Source: Lysinibacillus sp. JNUCC-52
GTDB taxonomy: Bacteria; Bacillota; Bacilli; Bacillales_A; Planococcaceae
Assembly (NCBI RefSeq): GCF_015999545.1
Contig: NZ_CP065546.1
Location: 62,001-126,000, forward strand
Direction of reading: 5' to 3'
DNA length: 64,000 bases
The notes beneath the pieces are model-generated. The model was not told where the DNA came from, searched no databases, and worked only from the letters and a program-made list of their open reading frames with translations. This document shows, one piece after another, positions 25,678 to 35,208 of the stretch. The translations under genes and the position numbers were made by a program. Within the stretch, counting starts at the first letter, position 1; every line of letters begins with the position of its first letter.

Positions 25678-27199
25678 TCCAGTGTTATTCCTTGGATGGA
25701 TACTCTTTATTATTTGCTATCTATTTAGTAAGCAACCGAATTATTTAATTTTACTTACATTTGCTCAACTTGTATTAGTGCCTGCAATGGTAAAAATCGT
25801 CGTATCTTTCAATAAAAAGGGTCATGTAATTATGAGTGTGATGATGATTGCTGTAACACTGTTGCATTGGTTAGCTGATAGTGAGCTGGCAATTTACTTA
25901 GCAATTGTATACGTTCTTTATACAGCGTTTATTGCATTACAAGGGGTGACACGATTTTTACACAGGGGTTTTGTGAATATCGCTGAGATTGCTATTGATA
26001 TTGGACTCATATATATATTGATTGGAGGACTGTGGTTCTTTGCTTACATTGCGGAAATCGATACAGGATTTTCTCCGTTAATTACGTGGTTAACCGCTAT
26101 TCATTTTCACTATTCTGCATGTTTATTAGCTATTTCCATTGGCTTGTTTGGAAGGATACATAAAAGTAAAGGATACAATATCGTTGTTTTAATTTTACTG
26201 ACAGGCCCACTGCTCGTAGCACTTGGAATAGCATTTTCAACAATTATTGAAATTGTGTCCGTTATGCTCTACATAGTTGCAATCTATTGGTTGTTTAAGC
26301 TTACGTTAAAGATAAGTTTACCAAAAAGACAGTGTATTTTGTTGCAGGTATCTTACGGTGCATTATGTTTTACAATAGTATGGTCTTTACTTTACGCATT
26401 CGGTAATTTCTCTGGCATTATCATTGTCAGTATACCAGGTATGCTAACATTTCATGGCTTAGTAAATTGCTTCCTGTTTGGGTTGATAGGTGTAATAGCA
26501 TGGGGCTTGGAAGTTCCGATTTCTACACATCAATCATATACTTTTCCAGTAAGTCGTATACGTGGAAAATTACATACAACAGGAGATGCACATGCTGGTT
26601 TAGTCGATGCGCTTCAAGATTTTGTCGATACGAGTCATCTTCCTACAGTCATTCCTCATTTTTATGAACACACCAACTGTTATCAATTAATTGCTTCCGT
26701 ACAATGGCGAGCATGGTTTAAACCACTAGCGTTTATTTATCAAGGTATTAGTCGTTGGATGCAGCAGCTTAATTTACCTTTAACAAGCAAGCAAGTGGAG
26801 ATGAATGGCGTCATTGTCAAAGTAGATGAACGACAGGATGGTCGACAAGCGCCACGAGCATGGATTCGTACGATCGATGAGCAAACAACATTTGTGGCCA
26901 TCTATTCACAACATACGACAGCTCAAACAACTTTTATGAATATTGCTTTACCACTCCCTTTTTCAACAATGATAGGTATTTTATATGTTTATGAAAAAGA
27001 CGGGGACTTACATATAACGAGTTCCAATGGAGGGGATGCAGGCATTTATTTAGCAATGAAACACTATGTATTTAGACTTCCTTTAAATGAGCATTTTACT
27101 ATTACTGCTAAAAATGAGACAACATTATCGGCTGTGCATACGATGCGCATTTTTGGACTGCCCTTTTTGCGTATAGATTATCAGATCGAACGAAAATAA
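25646..27199 (+). CDS. yndJ: YndJ-like membrane protein
   Basis: 517 residues: about nine to ten membrane helices in the first 290 residues, then a soluble C-terminal part with IHSYT-type sequence (VSRIRGKLHTTGDAHAGLVDA) and a beta-rich end (ADTMRIFGLPFLRIDYQIERK). ATG 25646 follows GGGAGG. It matches the size and position of B. subtilis YndJ (about 549). A decayed copy of its last 80 bases lies at 29361-29441, so this gene was partly duplicated. Function unknown. Confidence 0.7.
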   Translation: MLANLRKNLFSPVLFLGWILFIICYLFSKQPNYLILLTFAQLVLVPAMVKIVVSFNKKGHVIMSVMMIAVTLLHWLADSELAIYLAIVYVLYTAFIALQGVTRFLHRGFVNIAEIAIDIGLIYILIGGLWFFAYIAEIDTGFSPLITWLTAIHFHYSACLLAISIGLFGRIHKSKGYNIVVLILLTGPLLVALGIAFSTIIEIVSVMLYIVAIYWLFKLTLKISLPKRQCILLQVSYGALCFTIVWSLLYAFGNFSGIIIVSIPGMLTFHGLVNCFLFGLIGVIAWGLEVPISTHQSYTFPVSRIRGKLHTTGDAHAGLVDALQDFVDTSHLPTVIPHFYEHTNCYQLIASVQWRAWFKPLAFIYQGISRWMQQLNLPLTSKQVEMNGVIVKVDERQDGRQAPRAWIRTIDEQTTFVAIYSQHTTAQTTFMNIALPLPFSTMIGILYVYEKDGDLHITSSNGGDAGIYLAMKHYVFRLPLNEHFTITAKNETTLSAVHTMRIFGLPFLRIDYQIERK

Positions 27200-27224
27200 G
27201 GCAAACGATGTCTGCATGTACAAG

Positions 27225-27273
27225 CAAAATCTCCTGTTTCGTGTTAAAAACGAAATGGGAGATTTTGTTTTTA
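27225..27273 (+). terminator. Terminator of the yndGHJ operon
   Basis: CAAAATCTCC/GGGAGATTTTG outer stem with inner TTTCGT/ACGAAA, then TTTTT. Confidence 0.88.
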
Positions 27274-27595
27274 AGCATTACTAATATAAAAAAACGGGTG
27301 AAAAGTCTTAGTAATAACCGAGATTTATAATCCAATTGGGAAAATAATTTGTAAAAAGGATGCTTAAAAACACAAAGAAACTACTAATTTATTCAATTAT
27401 ATTTAAGAAAAATTCTAAAATCATCCTAAAGCAAATAAAAAATGATAGATTACTAATATTGTGCAATACAGTTAAATTTTTTTGATTGTAAACAAAGATT
27501 GTTTTTATTAGGTCTAAAAAGGTTTAGTAGTATATTTCATTAGCAAAGTGAAGGGGATAAAAAAATGACTATATCAAATAAGGGGATAATGAAGA
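27274..27595. other. AT-rich region upstream of the chemotaxis receptor
   Basis: I see no gene. A clear sigma-D or sigma-A promoter could not be identified; TTGATTGTAAACAAAG around 27480 is only a weak candidate. Confidence 0.4.
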
Positions 27596-29278
27596 ATGCA
27601 CTTTAAATCCATCGGCAAAAGAATTGTTTTTGCATTTAGTATTGTAGTAGCTGTAATTGTTTTCTATATTAGTTTTAATTTTTATGAAATCTCGCAAAGT
27701 AATAAGGCAACTGAACAAATTGTAGATGAGGAATTACAATTATTAATAACTGATTATGAGTTAGCATCAACAATTGGTTTACGGATTGCAGCAGCACGTG
27801 GATATGTGTTATCTGGTAATGAAAAATATATAAATATTTATAATGAAAACGTAGAAAGAGCCCTAGAAAATGAACAAAAACGTTTATCTATTTCGGAATC
27901 ATCGGAATTTACCAAATATGCAGAAATGGCAAAAGAATGGAGTAGCTATGTCCAAAAAGAAGTATTTGATGTATATGACAAAGGAAATGTGGAATTAGCT
28001 GTACATAATTTAGCGGCAATGGATACAAAAGCTACAGAAATTCGTGAAGGTTACGAAGGTTTAGCAGAACAACGAAAACAATCCATTAATGCGGTAGGGG
28101 ATTCCCTGCTTACGTCAGGTGAGCGTAAGCAAACAGCAAGTATTATCGTTGGAATACTTATAGTCGTCATTGCAATTATTACAGCGCTAATTAGTGCGCG
28201 TCTTATTTCGAAGCCGATTATTTTAATTACTAAACGCATGCAACGCATTACAGAGGGTGTTTTAAGTGAGCCTGCATTAATTGTAAAAACAAAGGATGAA
28301 ATAGGGCAATTAACTGAAGCGACAAACACTATGTCTCAAATTTTAAATGATTTGTTAAAGCATATTCAATCTGTTTCAAATGAAGTGGCTACACACAGTG
28401 AGGAATTAATGCAATCAGCTACAGAGGTAAAAGAAGGTACAGAGCAAATCGTTGATACGGTTGGAGAAATAGCGAGTGGAACAGAAGTGCAAGCGAGTAA
28501 TGCTTCTGATGTTGCGACAAGCATGACTGACTTTTCAACTAAAGTAACGGACGTCAACCAAAGTAGTAAGGATGTCTATCAGTTCTCTGAATCTGTAATG
28601 AAGTTAACCGAAGAAGGTAAAGAGCTTATGGAAGCTTCTACACAGCAGATGATGACCATTGACTTTATTGTGAAGGATTCGGTTGAAAAGGTTGACGAGC
28701 TCAATAAACAAACACAGGAAATCTCTAAAATTATTGCGGTCATTCATGAAATTGCAGCCCAAACAAATTTATTAGCGCTAAACGCAGCAATCGAAGCGGC
28801 ACGTGCTGGCGAGCATGGTAAGGGCTTTGCCGTTGTAGCAGATGAAGTCCGAAAACTAGCTGAACAAGTATCCGCATCAATTAATGAAATCACGACTATT
28901 ATTAAAATAATTCAAGATGATTCCATGACTGTCACTACATCTTTAGAAAAAGGCTATGGAGAGGTTGCAAAAGGAACAACTCAAATCGTTTCCACTAATG
29001 AGACATTTAGTGACATTGCCAATGCTGTTTATTCCATGTCATCTAGCATTGTCCAAATGTCTACTAAGTTAGAGGAAGTTGTTCAAAGTACGATGGATAT
29101 TAATAAATCAGTTGATGAAATTGCTGCTGTTTCAGAGCAATCAGCAGCGGGTATTCAAGAAACCTCTGCAACGATTGAACAAGCTGCAAGCTCTATGGAT
29201 GAAATTAAAAATAGTTCAAGTAATTTAGCGGAAATGGCAGAAAATTTAAATGACCTAGTTGGTAAATTTAAATTATAA
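27596..29278 (+). CDS. Methyl-accepting chemotaxis protein
   Basis: 560-residue chemoreceptor that passes ligand or membrane signals to CheA/CheW. Membrane helix 1 is at about residues 10-28; the outside part looks like a four-helix bundle (4HB_MCP) with [25 protein letters not shown]; membrane helix 2 is near 180-200; then HAMP ([18 protein letters not shown]) and the long coiled-coil signalling domain with the tip [20 protein letters not shown]. It ends with [18 protein letters not shown], no pentapeptide tether. ATG 27596 with AAGGGG 12 nt upstream. The ligand is unknown. Confidence 0.9.
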   Translation: MHFKSIGKRIVFAFSIVVAVIVFYISFNFYEISQSNKATEQIVDEELQLLITDYELASTIGLRIAAARGYVLSGNEKYINIYNENVERALENEQKRLSISESSEFTKYAEMAKEWSSYVQKEVFDVYDKGNVELAVHNLAAMDTKATEIREGYEGLAEQRKQSINAVGDSLLTSGERKQTASIIVGILIVVIAIITALISARLISKPIILITKRMQRITEGVLSEPALIVKTKDEIGQLTEATNTMSQILNDLLKHIQSVSNEVATHSEELMQSATEVKEGTEQIVDTVGEIASGTEVQASNASDVATSMTDFSTKVTDVNQSSKDVYQFSESVMKLTEEGKELMEASTQQMMTIDFIVKDSVEKVDELNKQTQEISKIIAVIHEIAAQTNLLALNAAIEAARAGEHGKGFAVVADEVRKLAEQVSASINEITTIIKIIQDDSMTVTTSLEKGYGEVAKGTTQIVSTNETFSDIANAVYSMSSSIVQMSTKLEEVVQSTMDINKSVDEIAAVSEQSAAGIQETSATIEQAASSMDEIKNSSSNLAEMAENLNDLVGKFKL

Positions 29279-29292
29279 AAATGATTAAACCA

Positions 29293-29358
29293 ATCGGATT
29301 TCATACTTTCATCACAATTAAGAGAAATACTTTGGTAATGGAAGGTGGAGTAAAATTG
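29293..29358 (+). repeat. Orphan copy of a gene leader (copy A)
   Basis: Almost identical over 66 nt to 30719-30784, the leader and ribosome site (AATGGAAGGTGGAGTAAA) of the 30783 gene. In this copy the start TTG is followed within five codons by a stop, and the gene body is missing. A more distant copy lies at about 29565-29623 in front of the first paralogue. Confidence 0.75.
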
Positions 29359-29360
29359 AC

Positions 29361-29441
29361 ACAACTTTGACTGTTGTACATACGATGCGTATTTTGGGAC
29401 TATCATTTTTTACGGATAAATTATCAAATCGTACGAAAGCA
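29361..29441 (+). pseudogene. Remnant of a yndJ 3' end
   Basis: This stretch aligns with the last 80 bases of yndJ (27119-27199), sharing CATACGATGCG, ATTTTGGGAC and ATTATCA-ATCG-ACGAAA blocks, but with a stop and frame changes. It is joined directly to the orphan leader copy A. A second tiny coding-like run (MPTLIFLTEKGDSSIAHLEA) follows at about 29460-29535, ending in TAA. Confidence 0.7.
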
Positions 29442-29623
29442 AATCGGACACGTGTAGGAGATGCCAACACTTATCTTTTTAACTGAAAAAGGGGATAGTT
29501 CTATTGCCCATTTAGAAGCTAGAAAGAAAATGTAACAGCCTTTTCATAAATAAATATAAAATTATCAAATTTCAAACTTTCATCACAAATAGTATTTATA
29601 CTAGGAATTAGGAGGTGGAAGAT

Positions 29624-30565
29624 TTGAAAAAAATTATACTCATGATATTGATGATTGGAATGTTCATCATTCCGTCAGCAGCTTATGCACATCCAATGGA
29701 TAAAAGTATGCTTTATTCAGATGTTTCTGCTACTACGCCTAATTTACAGGAAATAATGGTTCTTCATAGTATTGGACTGCTAGGATATAATGGCATAGAT
29801 ATGACGTTGAACCCATCAGAAAATTTATCACGCAAAGATTTTACAGCTTGGCTAGGAGGCTATTTGGGCCTAAATGGTTCTACTTTAGATGAACTAGCTC
29901 TAGCCGCGAAAAATGAAAACTATATCTCTACTTTAGAAGGAGATATAACGTATAAAGAAATAAATTCTGCATTATTGCAACAGAAGTTGGAATTGGAAAA
30001 GCCAGATGCAACGCTCACAAAGGATGACTATATTTCTTTTATAACTAAAAATTTGGATTTAGATATAAAAGGAAGTTCTATACTTCAAATGGGCGGTTTC
30101 TCTTATGGTCCAATGGGGATAATTGAAGACGTAGTAACAGGTGATGAATTAGGCATTATTATTGAAGGAAAAACATATAGGTTATCTGGTCATGTTCGTA
30201 TATTTGCTGATTCAACTGACCCAAACAGCTGGATTGGGCAAAACTTAGAAAAGTCTATTTTAACCATGCATGATGATCACGGTCATGATCATGGACAAGG
30301 GACAAGCGATGATCATGGACATGAAGAACAGCTGTCTGATTCATCAACACTACAATATATTCAAATAGGTTCAACTACTCAGCAAGTTACGGAAGAAACC
30401 CAGCAACAAGAAACGAAGAAATCTTCTAATGAAAACGAAACAGCTGATACAACTTCAACAAGTTCAAGCACGTTATGGATTGTTACACTTATTGCACTTG
30501 TGGCAGTTATTATAGCAATTTTCTTGATGAAACGTAAAAAAAATAAGTATGACTTAAACCAGTAA
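29624..30565 (+). CDS. Surface-anchored SLH-like protein with His-rich segment (paralogue 1)
   Basis: 313 residues: signal peptide (KKIILMILMIGMFIIPSAAYA), an SLH-like region (MLYSDVSATTPNLQEIMVLH then GLLGYNGIDMTLNPSENLSRKDF), a second related half with a conserved MGGFSYGPMG loop, a His/Asp-rich stretch (DDHGHDHGQGTSDDHGHEE, about residues 217-235), a Thr/Ser/Gln linker and a C-terminal membrane helix ending KRKK. It is therefore outside the cell and membrane anchored. The His-rich part suggests metal binding (inference). TTG 29624 lies 8 nt after AGGAGG. A 65-70 percent similar paralogue follows. I do not know a named family. Confidence 0.7.
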   Translation: MKKIILMILMIGMFIIPSAAYAHPMDKSMLYSDVSATTPNLQEIMVLHSIGLLGYNGIDMTLNPSENLSRKDFTAWLGGYLGLNGSTLDELALAAKNENYISTLEGDITYKEINSALLQQKLELEKPDATLTKDDYISFITKNLDLDIKGSSILQMGGFSYGPMGIIEDVVTGDELGIIIEGKTYRLSGHVRIFADSTDPNSWIGQNLEKSILTMHDDHGHDHGQGTSDDHGHEEQLSDSSTLQYIQIGSTTQQVTEETQQQETKKSSNENETADTTSTSSSTLWIVTLIALVAVIIAIFLMKRKKNKYDLNQ

Positions 30566-30600
30566 TTGGCGATTTAATCGCTAAATTGCTGGTTTTTATT
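30556..30600 (+). terminator. Terminator of paralogue 1
   Basis: AAACCAGTAA...TTGCTGGTTT with inner CGAT/ATCG, overlapping the stop codon and followed by TTTTATTT. Confidence 0.8.
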
Positions 30601-30718
30601 TGGCTTGATCGAACGAAATCAATTTGAATTACTATTACCTTATCAATACCGAAACAGTCACTTACAATGTTATAACCCATTGAATTGTAATTAATTTGTA
30701 CAAAATAGTATTATACCT

Positions 30719-30784
30719 ATCGGATTTCATACTTTCAACACAATTAGGCGATATACTATTGTAATGGAAGGTGGAGTAAAAATT
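30719..30784 (+). repeat. Leader repeat copy B
   Basis: Counterpart of copy A at 29293-29358, about 90 percent identical. It carries the functional ribosome site GGAAGGTGGAG and the TTG start of the following gene. Confidence 0.75.
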
Positions 30785-31688
30785 GAGAAAATACATATTA
30801 TTACTATTAATGAGTGCACTACTTATGGCGCCAGCAGTAGCCTCTGCGCATACGACAGATAAAAGTATGCTTTATACAGATGTCCCTGCAACTTCAGAAA
30901 ACATACAACAAATTATGATCCTTCAAAGCTTAGGGCTTATTGGATATAATGGTGTCGATATGGCATTGAACCCATCAGAGAACTTATCCCGTAAAGATTT
31001 TGCCGCTTGGATAGGAGCATTTTTCGGTCTGGAAGGTTCAACAGTGGAAGAGCTTGCCCAAGCAGCAAAAAATGAAGAATATGTCTCTTCATTAGAGGGA
31101 GACATTACGTATAAAGAAATTAATACAGCATTACTGCATAATAAATATGAATTTGAAAAACCAGATGCAACGTTGACAAAAGAAGAGTATATTACCTTTT
31201 TATCTGAAAACCTAGATATGGATATGGGTGGACATACTTTACTTCAAATGGGTGGTTTTTCTTATGGACCAACAGGAACAATTGAAGATGTTGTAACAGG
31301 AGATAACATGGGCGTTATCGTTGAAGGCAAAACGTATATGCTATCAGGGCATCCTCGTATTTTTGCTGATTCAACTGACCCTGAAAGCTGGATTGGTCAA
31401 AACTTAGAAAAATCTATTTTGACGACGAGCGGTGGTCACCATCATGGACATGAACAACAGACATCAGATGCACCAACAATACAATACATTCAAATCGCTT
31501 CGACTACACAACAAACAACGGAAGATACAACAAACAAGTATGAAGGAACGTCAACACTCCGAGAAGATCAGCAAAAGAATGAAGGAAGCGATAAAACTTC
31601 AACTAGCTCAAGTATGATATGGATTATTGCAGTCATTGCACTAGTCGCAGTGATGATAGCAATATTCTTCATGAAACGAAAAAAATAA
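30783..31688 (+). CDS. Surface-anchored SLH-like protein with His-rich segment (paralogue 2)
   Basis: 301 residues with the same layout as its neighbour: signal peptide (KYILLLLMSALLMAPAVASA), MLYTDVPATSENIQQIMIL and GLIGYNGVDMALNPSENLSR, MGGFSYGPTGTIEDVVTGD, a shorter His-rich patch (SGGHHHGHEQQ), a linker and a C-terminal membrane helix with KRKK. The His-rich and linker parts diverge most. TTG 30783 follows GGAAGGTGGAG by 6 nt. Tandem duplication is the simplest origin. Both proteins would sit on the outer face of the membrane. Confidence 0.7.
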   Translation: MRKYILLLLMSALLMAPAVASAHTTDKSMLYTDVPATSENIQQIMILQSLGLIGYNGVDMALNPSENLSRKDFAAWIGAFFGLEGSTVEELAQAAKNEEYVSSLEGDITYKEINTALLHNKYEFEKPDATLTKEEYITFLSENLDMDMGGHTLLQMGGFSYGPTGTIEDVVTGDNMGVIVEGKTYMLSGHPRIFADSTDPESWIGQNLEKSILTTSGGHHHGHEQQTSDAPTIQYIQIASTTQQTTEDTTNKYEGTSTLREDQQKNEGSDKTSTSSSMIWIIAVIALVAVMIAIFFMKRKK

Positions 31689-31695
31689 TGTAGCA

Positions 31696-31746
31696 AAAAA
31701 CCAGTAATAAGCGAATGTATCGCTTTATTGCTGGTTTTATTTTTTA
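31696..31746 (+). terminator. Terminator of paralogue 2
   Basis: AAACCAGTAATAAGCGA pairs with TCGCTTTATTGCTGGTTT, followed by TATTTTTTATTTTT. It resembles the terminator of paralogue 1, so the duplicated unit included it. Confidence 0.85.
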
Positions 31747-31918
31747 TTTTTACTATTGTTACATAAAAATATCAGTTGATACCATTGCCATTTCTTTTGA
31801 TTTGAAGCCAACATCATATATATTGTAAATTATTTGTACAAAATTGAATAACAGGTAGTTCAATGGGTATATAAATAGGATGTAGAGGGATTGAAACAAA
31901 AAGATCGGAGGCATGTGG

Positions 31919-33493
31919 ATGGCAACACTTGTTGTAAAAAGGAGTATAATGCATCGTTATCAAAGTATTAACCAGGCGCTGCAGGATGCTGAAGTAGGAG
32001 ACTTTATAGAAATAAGGGATGGCGTTTACGAAGAAAGTATAGAGATATCAAAAAGGTTAACGATTTACGGTAAAGGTGATGTCACAATTAAAGGTAGTGT
32101 ATTTGTTCGCTATCAAACACATGTAGAAATGCGTAATCTCCGTTTTAGTCAAGGTCAGGGAATATATATTAAAGGTGATTTACAGCTTGAAAACTGTGTA
32201 ATTGAGCAACAAAGGGTGAGTACGCAAGTTACAGTTAGCTTTGGAAGTTTGTTGATGAAAAATGTCGATATAATAGCAAGTCCATCTAATCAATTTGGAC
32301 TTAGAATTGATAATGGATCTAGCGTGATGCTTTCGGAGTCTTCGATACAACAACATACAAAGGCTCAAATTATTATACAAAATAGTGAAATAGCAATGTC
32401 AAAATGTTTGTTGTTAGAGGGTGCGATGAATGGAATTTTTGCCATTAGAAATGTAAAAATGACGATAGAAGATTGTGAAATCCATGGGCACAAAAAAACA
32501 CAAATTGTTGGAGCTTCGAGTACAATCAATATGCTAAATACAGTAATTCACGAAGGAAAGGATTTAGGTATTCAAGTAATTAGTGGTTCCGACTTAACAA
32601 TGGATCATTGTGAGATTAAACATCATATAGGAACAAATGTGGTAGTTCATGAAAGCAAAATGGTTGCGACAGATAGTATCATTGCATACGGACAAAGTAA
32701 CGGATTATATATAGGGGAAAAATCAAAGGTAATTATCTATGATTGCCAGATTTATAAACATGTAAAGCCACAATTGTTTATTGAAAATAGTAAAGCTGAG
32801 GTTCGGAAATGTCATGTGAAAAAGGGAAGTACAACAGGAGTTACTATTTTCAATGAATCCGATGTAATAATGACTGAATGTGATATCCAACACCATACAC
32901 AATTCCATGTTATTGTAGACGCAAGTGGGCTTGTAGTCGATCAGTGTAAAATACATGTTGGGCAGACGGGCGGAATTTATGGCAACGACCATGCGAAGAT
33001 TACCTTAAAAAATTCACGTATACAGGAATTTGAAAGCCATCATATTTATATAAATAATGCACGTCTTTTTGCGAATAATTGTACTTTTAAACATATTGTA
33101 GGGAACGGTATTACGTGTATTGATGCAATTGTGGAAGTAGTGGATAGTAAGTTTTTACAATGTCAGCAAAGTCCTTATTCGATTTTTTGGTCTGATAAGT
33201 CAATGGGACGTATCCAAAATTGTGCAATCGATGAAACAGATAGAACTTTTTTAGCGATGACCAATCAATCACTTCTGGAAATCGTCAACATGAGTTTAGC
33301 GCATATGAAAACAGTAGCTATTGTACAAGAACAAAGTCAGCTCTATATACGTGGGCAATATAAAGATAGGCAATGCCAAAGAGATAGCTCCTCAAGAATC
33401 AGCCGTCCAACCACACAGCCTGTAACATCAGAAAAAATACAGCAATCTGTTGACAGCTTAAGTACATGTAATAGTAGCAATGGAAAAAAATGA
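31919..33493 (+). CDS. Right-handed parallel beta-helix repeat protein
   Basis: 524 residues that are almost entirely pectate-lyase-like beta-helix coils of 20-24 residues: repeats such as VEMRNLRFSQGQGIYIKGD, MTIEDCEIHGHKKTQIVGA, LTMDHCEIKHHIGTNVVVHE and ITLKNSRIQEFESHHIYINN. There is no signal peptide or membrane segment, so it looks cytoplasmic, or it uses a non-Sec route. The last 45 residues are Ser/Gln-rich and not helical coil. The catalytic residues of pectate lyases are not evident. ATG 31919 lies 7 nt after GGAGG; ATG 31913 is too close. A binding or scaffold role is inference. Confidence 0.7.
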   Translation: MATLVVKRSIMHRYQSINQALQDAEVGDFIEIRDGVYEESIEISKRLTIYGKGDVTIKGSVFVRYQTHVEMRNLRFSQGQGIYIKGDLQLENCVIEQQRVSTQVTVSFGSLLMKNVDIIASPSNQFGLRIDNGSSVMLSESSIQQHTKAQIIIQNSEIAMSKCLLLEGAMNGIFAIRNVKMTIEDCEIHGHKKTQIVGASSTINMLNTVIHEGKDLGIQVISGSDLTMDHCEIKHHIGTNVVVHESKMVATDSIIAYGQSNGLYIGEKSKVIIYDCQIYKHVKPQLFIENSKAEVRKCHVKKGSTTGVTIFNESDVIMTECDIQHHTQFHVIVDASGLVVDQCKIHVGQTGGIYGNDHAKITLKNSRIQEFESHHIYINNARLFANNCTFKHIVGNGITCIDAIVEVVDSKFLQCQQSPYSIFWSDKSMGRIQNCAIDETDRTFLAMTNQSLLEIVNMSLAHMKTVAIVQEQSQLYIRGQYKDRQCQRDSSSRISRPTTQPVTSEKIQQSVDSLSTCNSSNGKK

Positions 33494-34030
33494 AAAAGGG
33501 TAGCATAAGTAGTTTCAAAAAAATTTTGAAATTACTTTTTTGTATGTCAATAAACGTATATTTAGCCCTAACACCCTTCATTTTTAATAAGCAAAATTGC
33601 TACAAGAATGTAAAGCAGAGAATACATTAAATATTTGGGCAGTACGAGTGAAAATACTTGAACATTACTTTTTTTTGATGCAAAATATTGACAAAGATTA
33701 CTGGATTTCGACAATTAAAGTATTCTTTTTTACAAGTATATTGTCATTCTTAATTATTGCCTAAGATAGTATTATTTTAGAAAACCTTGTTAATTTATTG
33801 GAATTATGGAATAAAATATTTGTAATATTATATACAATATAATAATAAGTGTTGCTAAAGAAGAATATATTATTAGAAAATTTAGTTTTTAGATTGATTA
33901 TTTCGTATGTTATATCCTATAATTAGTAAAAATGGTTCATTAATAATAATGCTTGTCTTGAGTACTAGAACTTGGATAATGTTTTTGGAATAGTGAATTA
34001 TTTTTGAAATATGAAATGGGGTGATTAAAG
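33494..34030. other. AT-rich gene-free stretch
   Basis: Apart from a terminator at 33509-33542 I see nothing. The remaining 480 bases are AT-rich without ORFs, ribosome sites or convincing promoters. The last 40 bases hold the GGGGTG ribosome site of the next gene. Confidence 0.5.
33509..33542 (+). terminator. Terminator after the beta-helix gene
   Basis: TAGTTTCAAAA pairs with TTTTGAAATTA around AAA, followed by CTTTTTTG. Confidence 0.75.
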
Positions 34031-34222
34031 ATGTTTGGGCTTTCGAAAGAAGAAATTATGTTGATGCTGAAGAAGGTTGAACTAGCAGATAACCAAAAAA
34101 GTGCAATAGCTGATATTTTTCATCAAAATAATCTGCGAATTGAACAACAGTTAGCATTTATTATCCATCTAGTAATAGATGAGCGCGAACGAAATACTTC
34201 AAACAATACATATTTAAATTAA
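34031..34222 (+). CDS. Small helical protein, unknown function
   Basis: 63 residues, ATG at 34031, about 5 nt after GGGGTG in ATGGGGTGATTAAAG. Mostly charged helix (MFGLSKEEIMLMLKKVELADNQKSA... in short pieces) with a more hydrophobic second part (IEQQLAFIIHLVI). No membrane helix and no recognised domain. A terminator-like hairpin 95 nt downstream closes the unit. Likely real because of its start site and composition, but it could be a spurious frame. Confidence 0.5.
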   Translation: MFGLSKEEIMLMLKKVELADNQKSAIADIFHQNNLRIEQQLAFIIHLVIDERERNTSNNTYLN

Positions 34223-34581
34223 TTTAGAGTGTTTTTGTCGAAGGCATGCAAAATATGTCCAGACAAAACAATAAAAATTTGTCCATATAAAGTGAACTCA
34301 TATATATATTTATCGAAAAAATCACAGTGAAATGTAACTGTGATTTTTTTATGTATCAAAATGGAAATTATTGAAACTTTTAGGTTTTGTAAACGTAAAA
34401 ATTATATAGGAAACTTACAGGGAATGGACACGAAAAAATACGAAAAGCATTGCTGCTGAAAATGTAAAGCGATTATCTAGTAGAACAATCGAATATCAGT
34501 TTCAAAGCATTAAATTCAACCATAGCCCAAACGTAAGTAGACATCGGAAAAAAATTATCGTGGTATAGGAGGTTAATTATA
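34223..34581. other. Intergenic stretch with a terminator and a coding-like remnant
   Basis: It contains the terminator at 34318-34350. From about 34405 to 34569 an open stretch of some 50 codons without a start codon reads like protein (REWTRKNTKSIAAENVKRL and so on, ending TAG). It may be a fragment of a lost gene; I cannot assign it. Confidence 0.35.
34318..34350 (+). terminator. Rho-independent terminator
   Basis: AAATCACAGT pairs with ACTGTGATTT around GAAATGTA, followed by TTTTTTA. Confidence 0.85.
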
Positions 34582-35178
34582 TTGACAATTTTACAAAGGC
34601 TTATTGAACAGGCAAAGCACCCAAATGGGTTAATAGGGTCAATAATGCTACGTATTATGAATGTTGCTCACCGTGGAATGACTTCTTGGTTAATCGAAAG
34701 TGGTGCAATCAAGAATGGAGATATTGTTTTAGATATAGGATGCGGGGGTGGAAAAACAATTCAAGCATTATCTAGAATTAATCACCATGGAAAAATCTAT
34801 GGAATTGATTTTTCCGAACAAGCGATACGAAATGCAACGAAAGTAAATAAGAAAGATGTCGCTAGTGGCAAAGTAATTGTAAAACAGGCAAGTGTTTCTA
34901 ATATTCCTTACCCAGATGCTTATTTTGATAAAATAATAGCATGCCAAACACATTATTTTTGGCAAGACTTTGCGAAGGATGTTAAAGAAGTATTTAGGGT
35001 TTTAAAAAAAAATGGTCAGTTTATTATCATTTCAGAACTTTATAAAATCAATTATCATAGAGAGGACTATAAGACCAATAAAGAAATAAGACAGCTATTT
35101 GACCACGTAGGTTTTCAATTTGTGAATATACAAGAACATAAGAGAAATGGCTGGCTTTATATAATGGGCACGAAATAG
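34582..35178 (+). CDS. Class I SAM-dependent methyltransferase
   Basis: 198 residues with the UbiE/Methyltransf_11-type core: ILDIGCGGGKT-like motif I (VLDIGCGGGKTIQALSR, residues 49-65), GIDFSEQAIRNA at motif II, and KVIVKQASVSNIPYPDAYFDKI at motif III. An unusual N-terminal helix region (RLIEQAKHPNGLIGSIMLRIM) comes first. TTG 34582 has AGGAGG 9 nt upstream. It is followed by tag 30 nt later and may form a small operon with it. The substrate is unknown. Confidence 0.8.
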   Translation: MTILQRLIEQAKHPNGLIGSIMLRIMNVAHRGMTSWLIESGAIKNGDIVLDIGCGGGKTIQALSRINHHGKIYGIDFSEQAIRNATKVNKKDVASGKVIVKQASVSNIPYPDAYFDKIIACQTHYFWQDFAKDVKEVFRVLKKNGQFIIISELYKINYHREDYKTNKEIRQLFDHVGFQFVNIQEHKRNGWLYIMGTK

Positions 35179-35208
35179 TCCGATAAAAAATACAATGGAG
35201 GTTGAATG

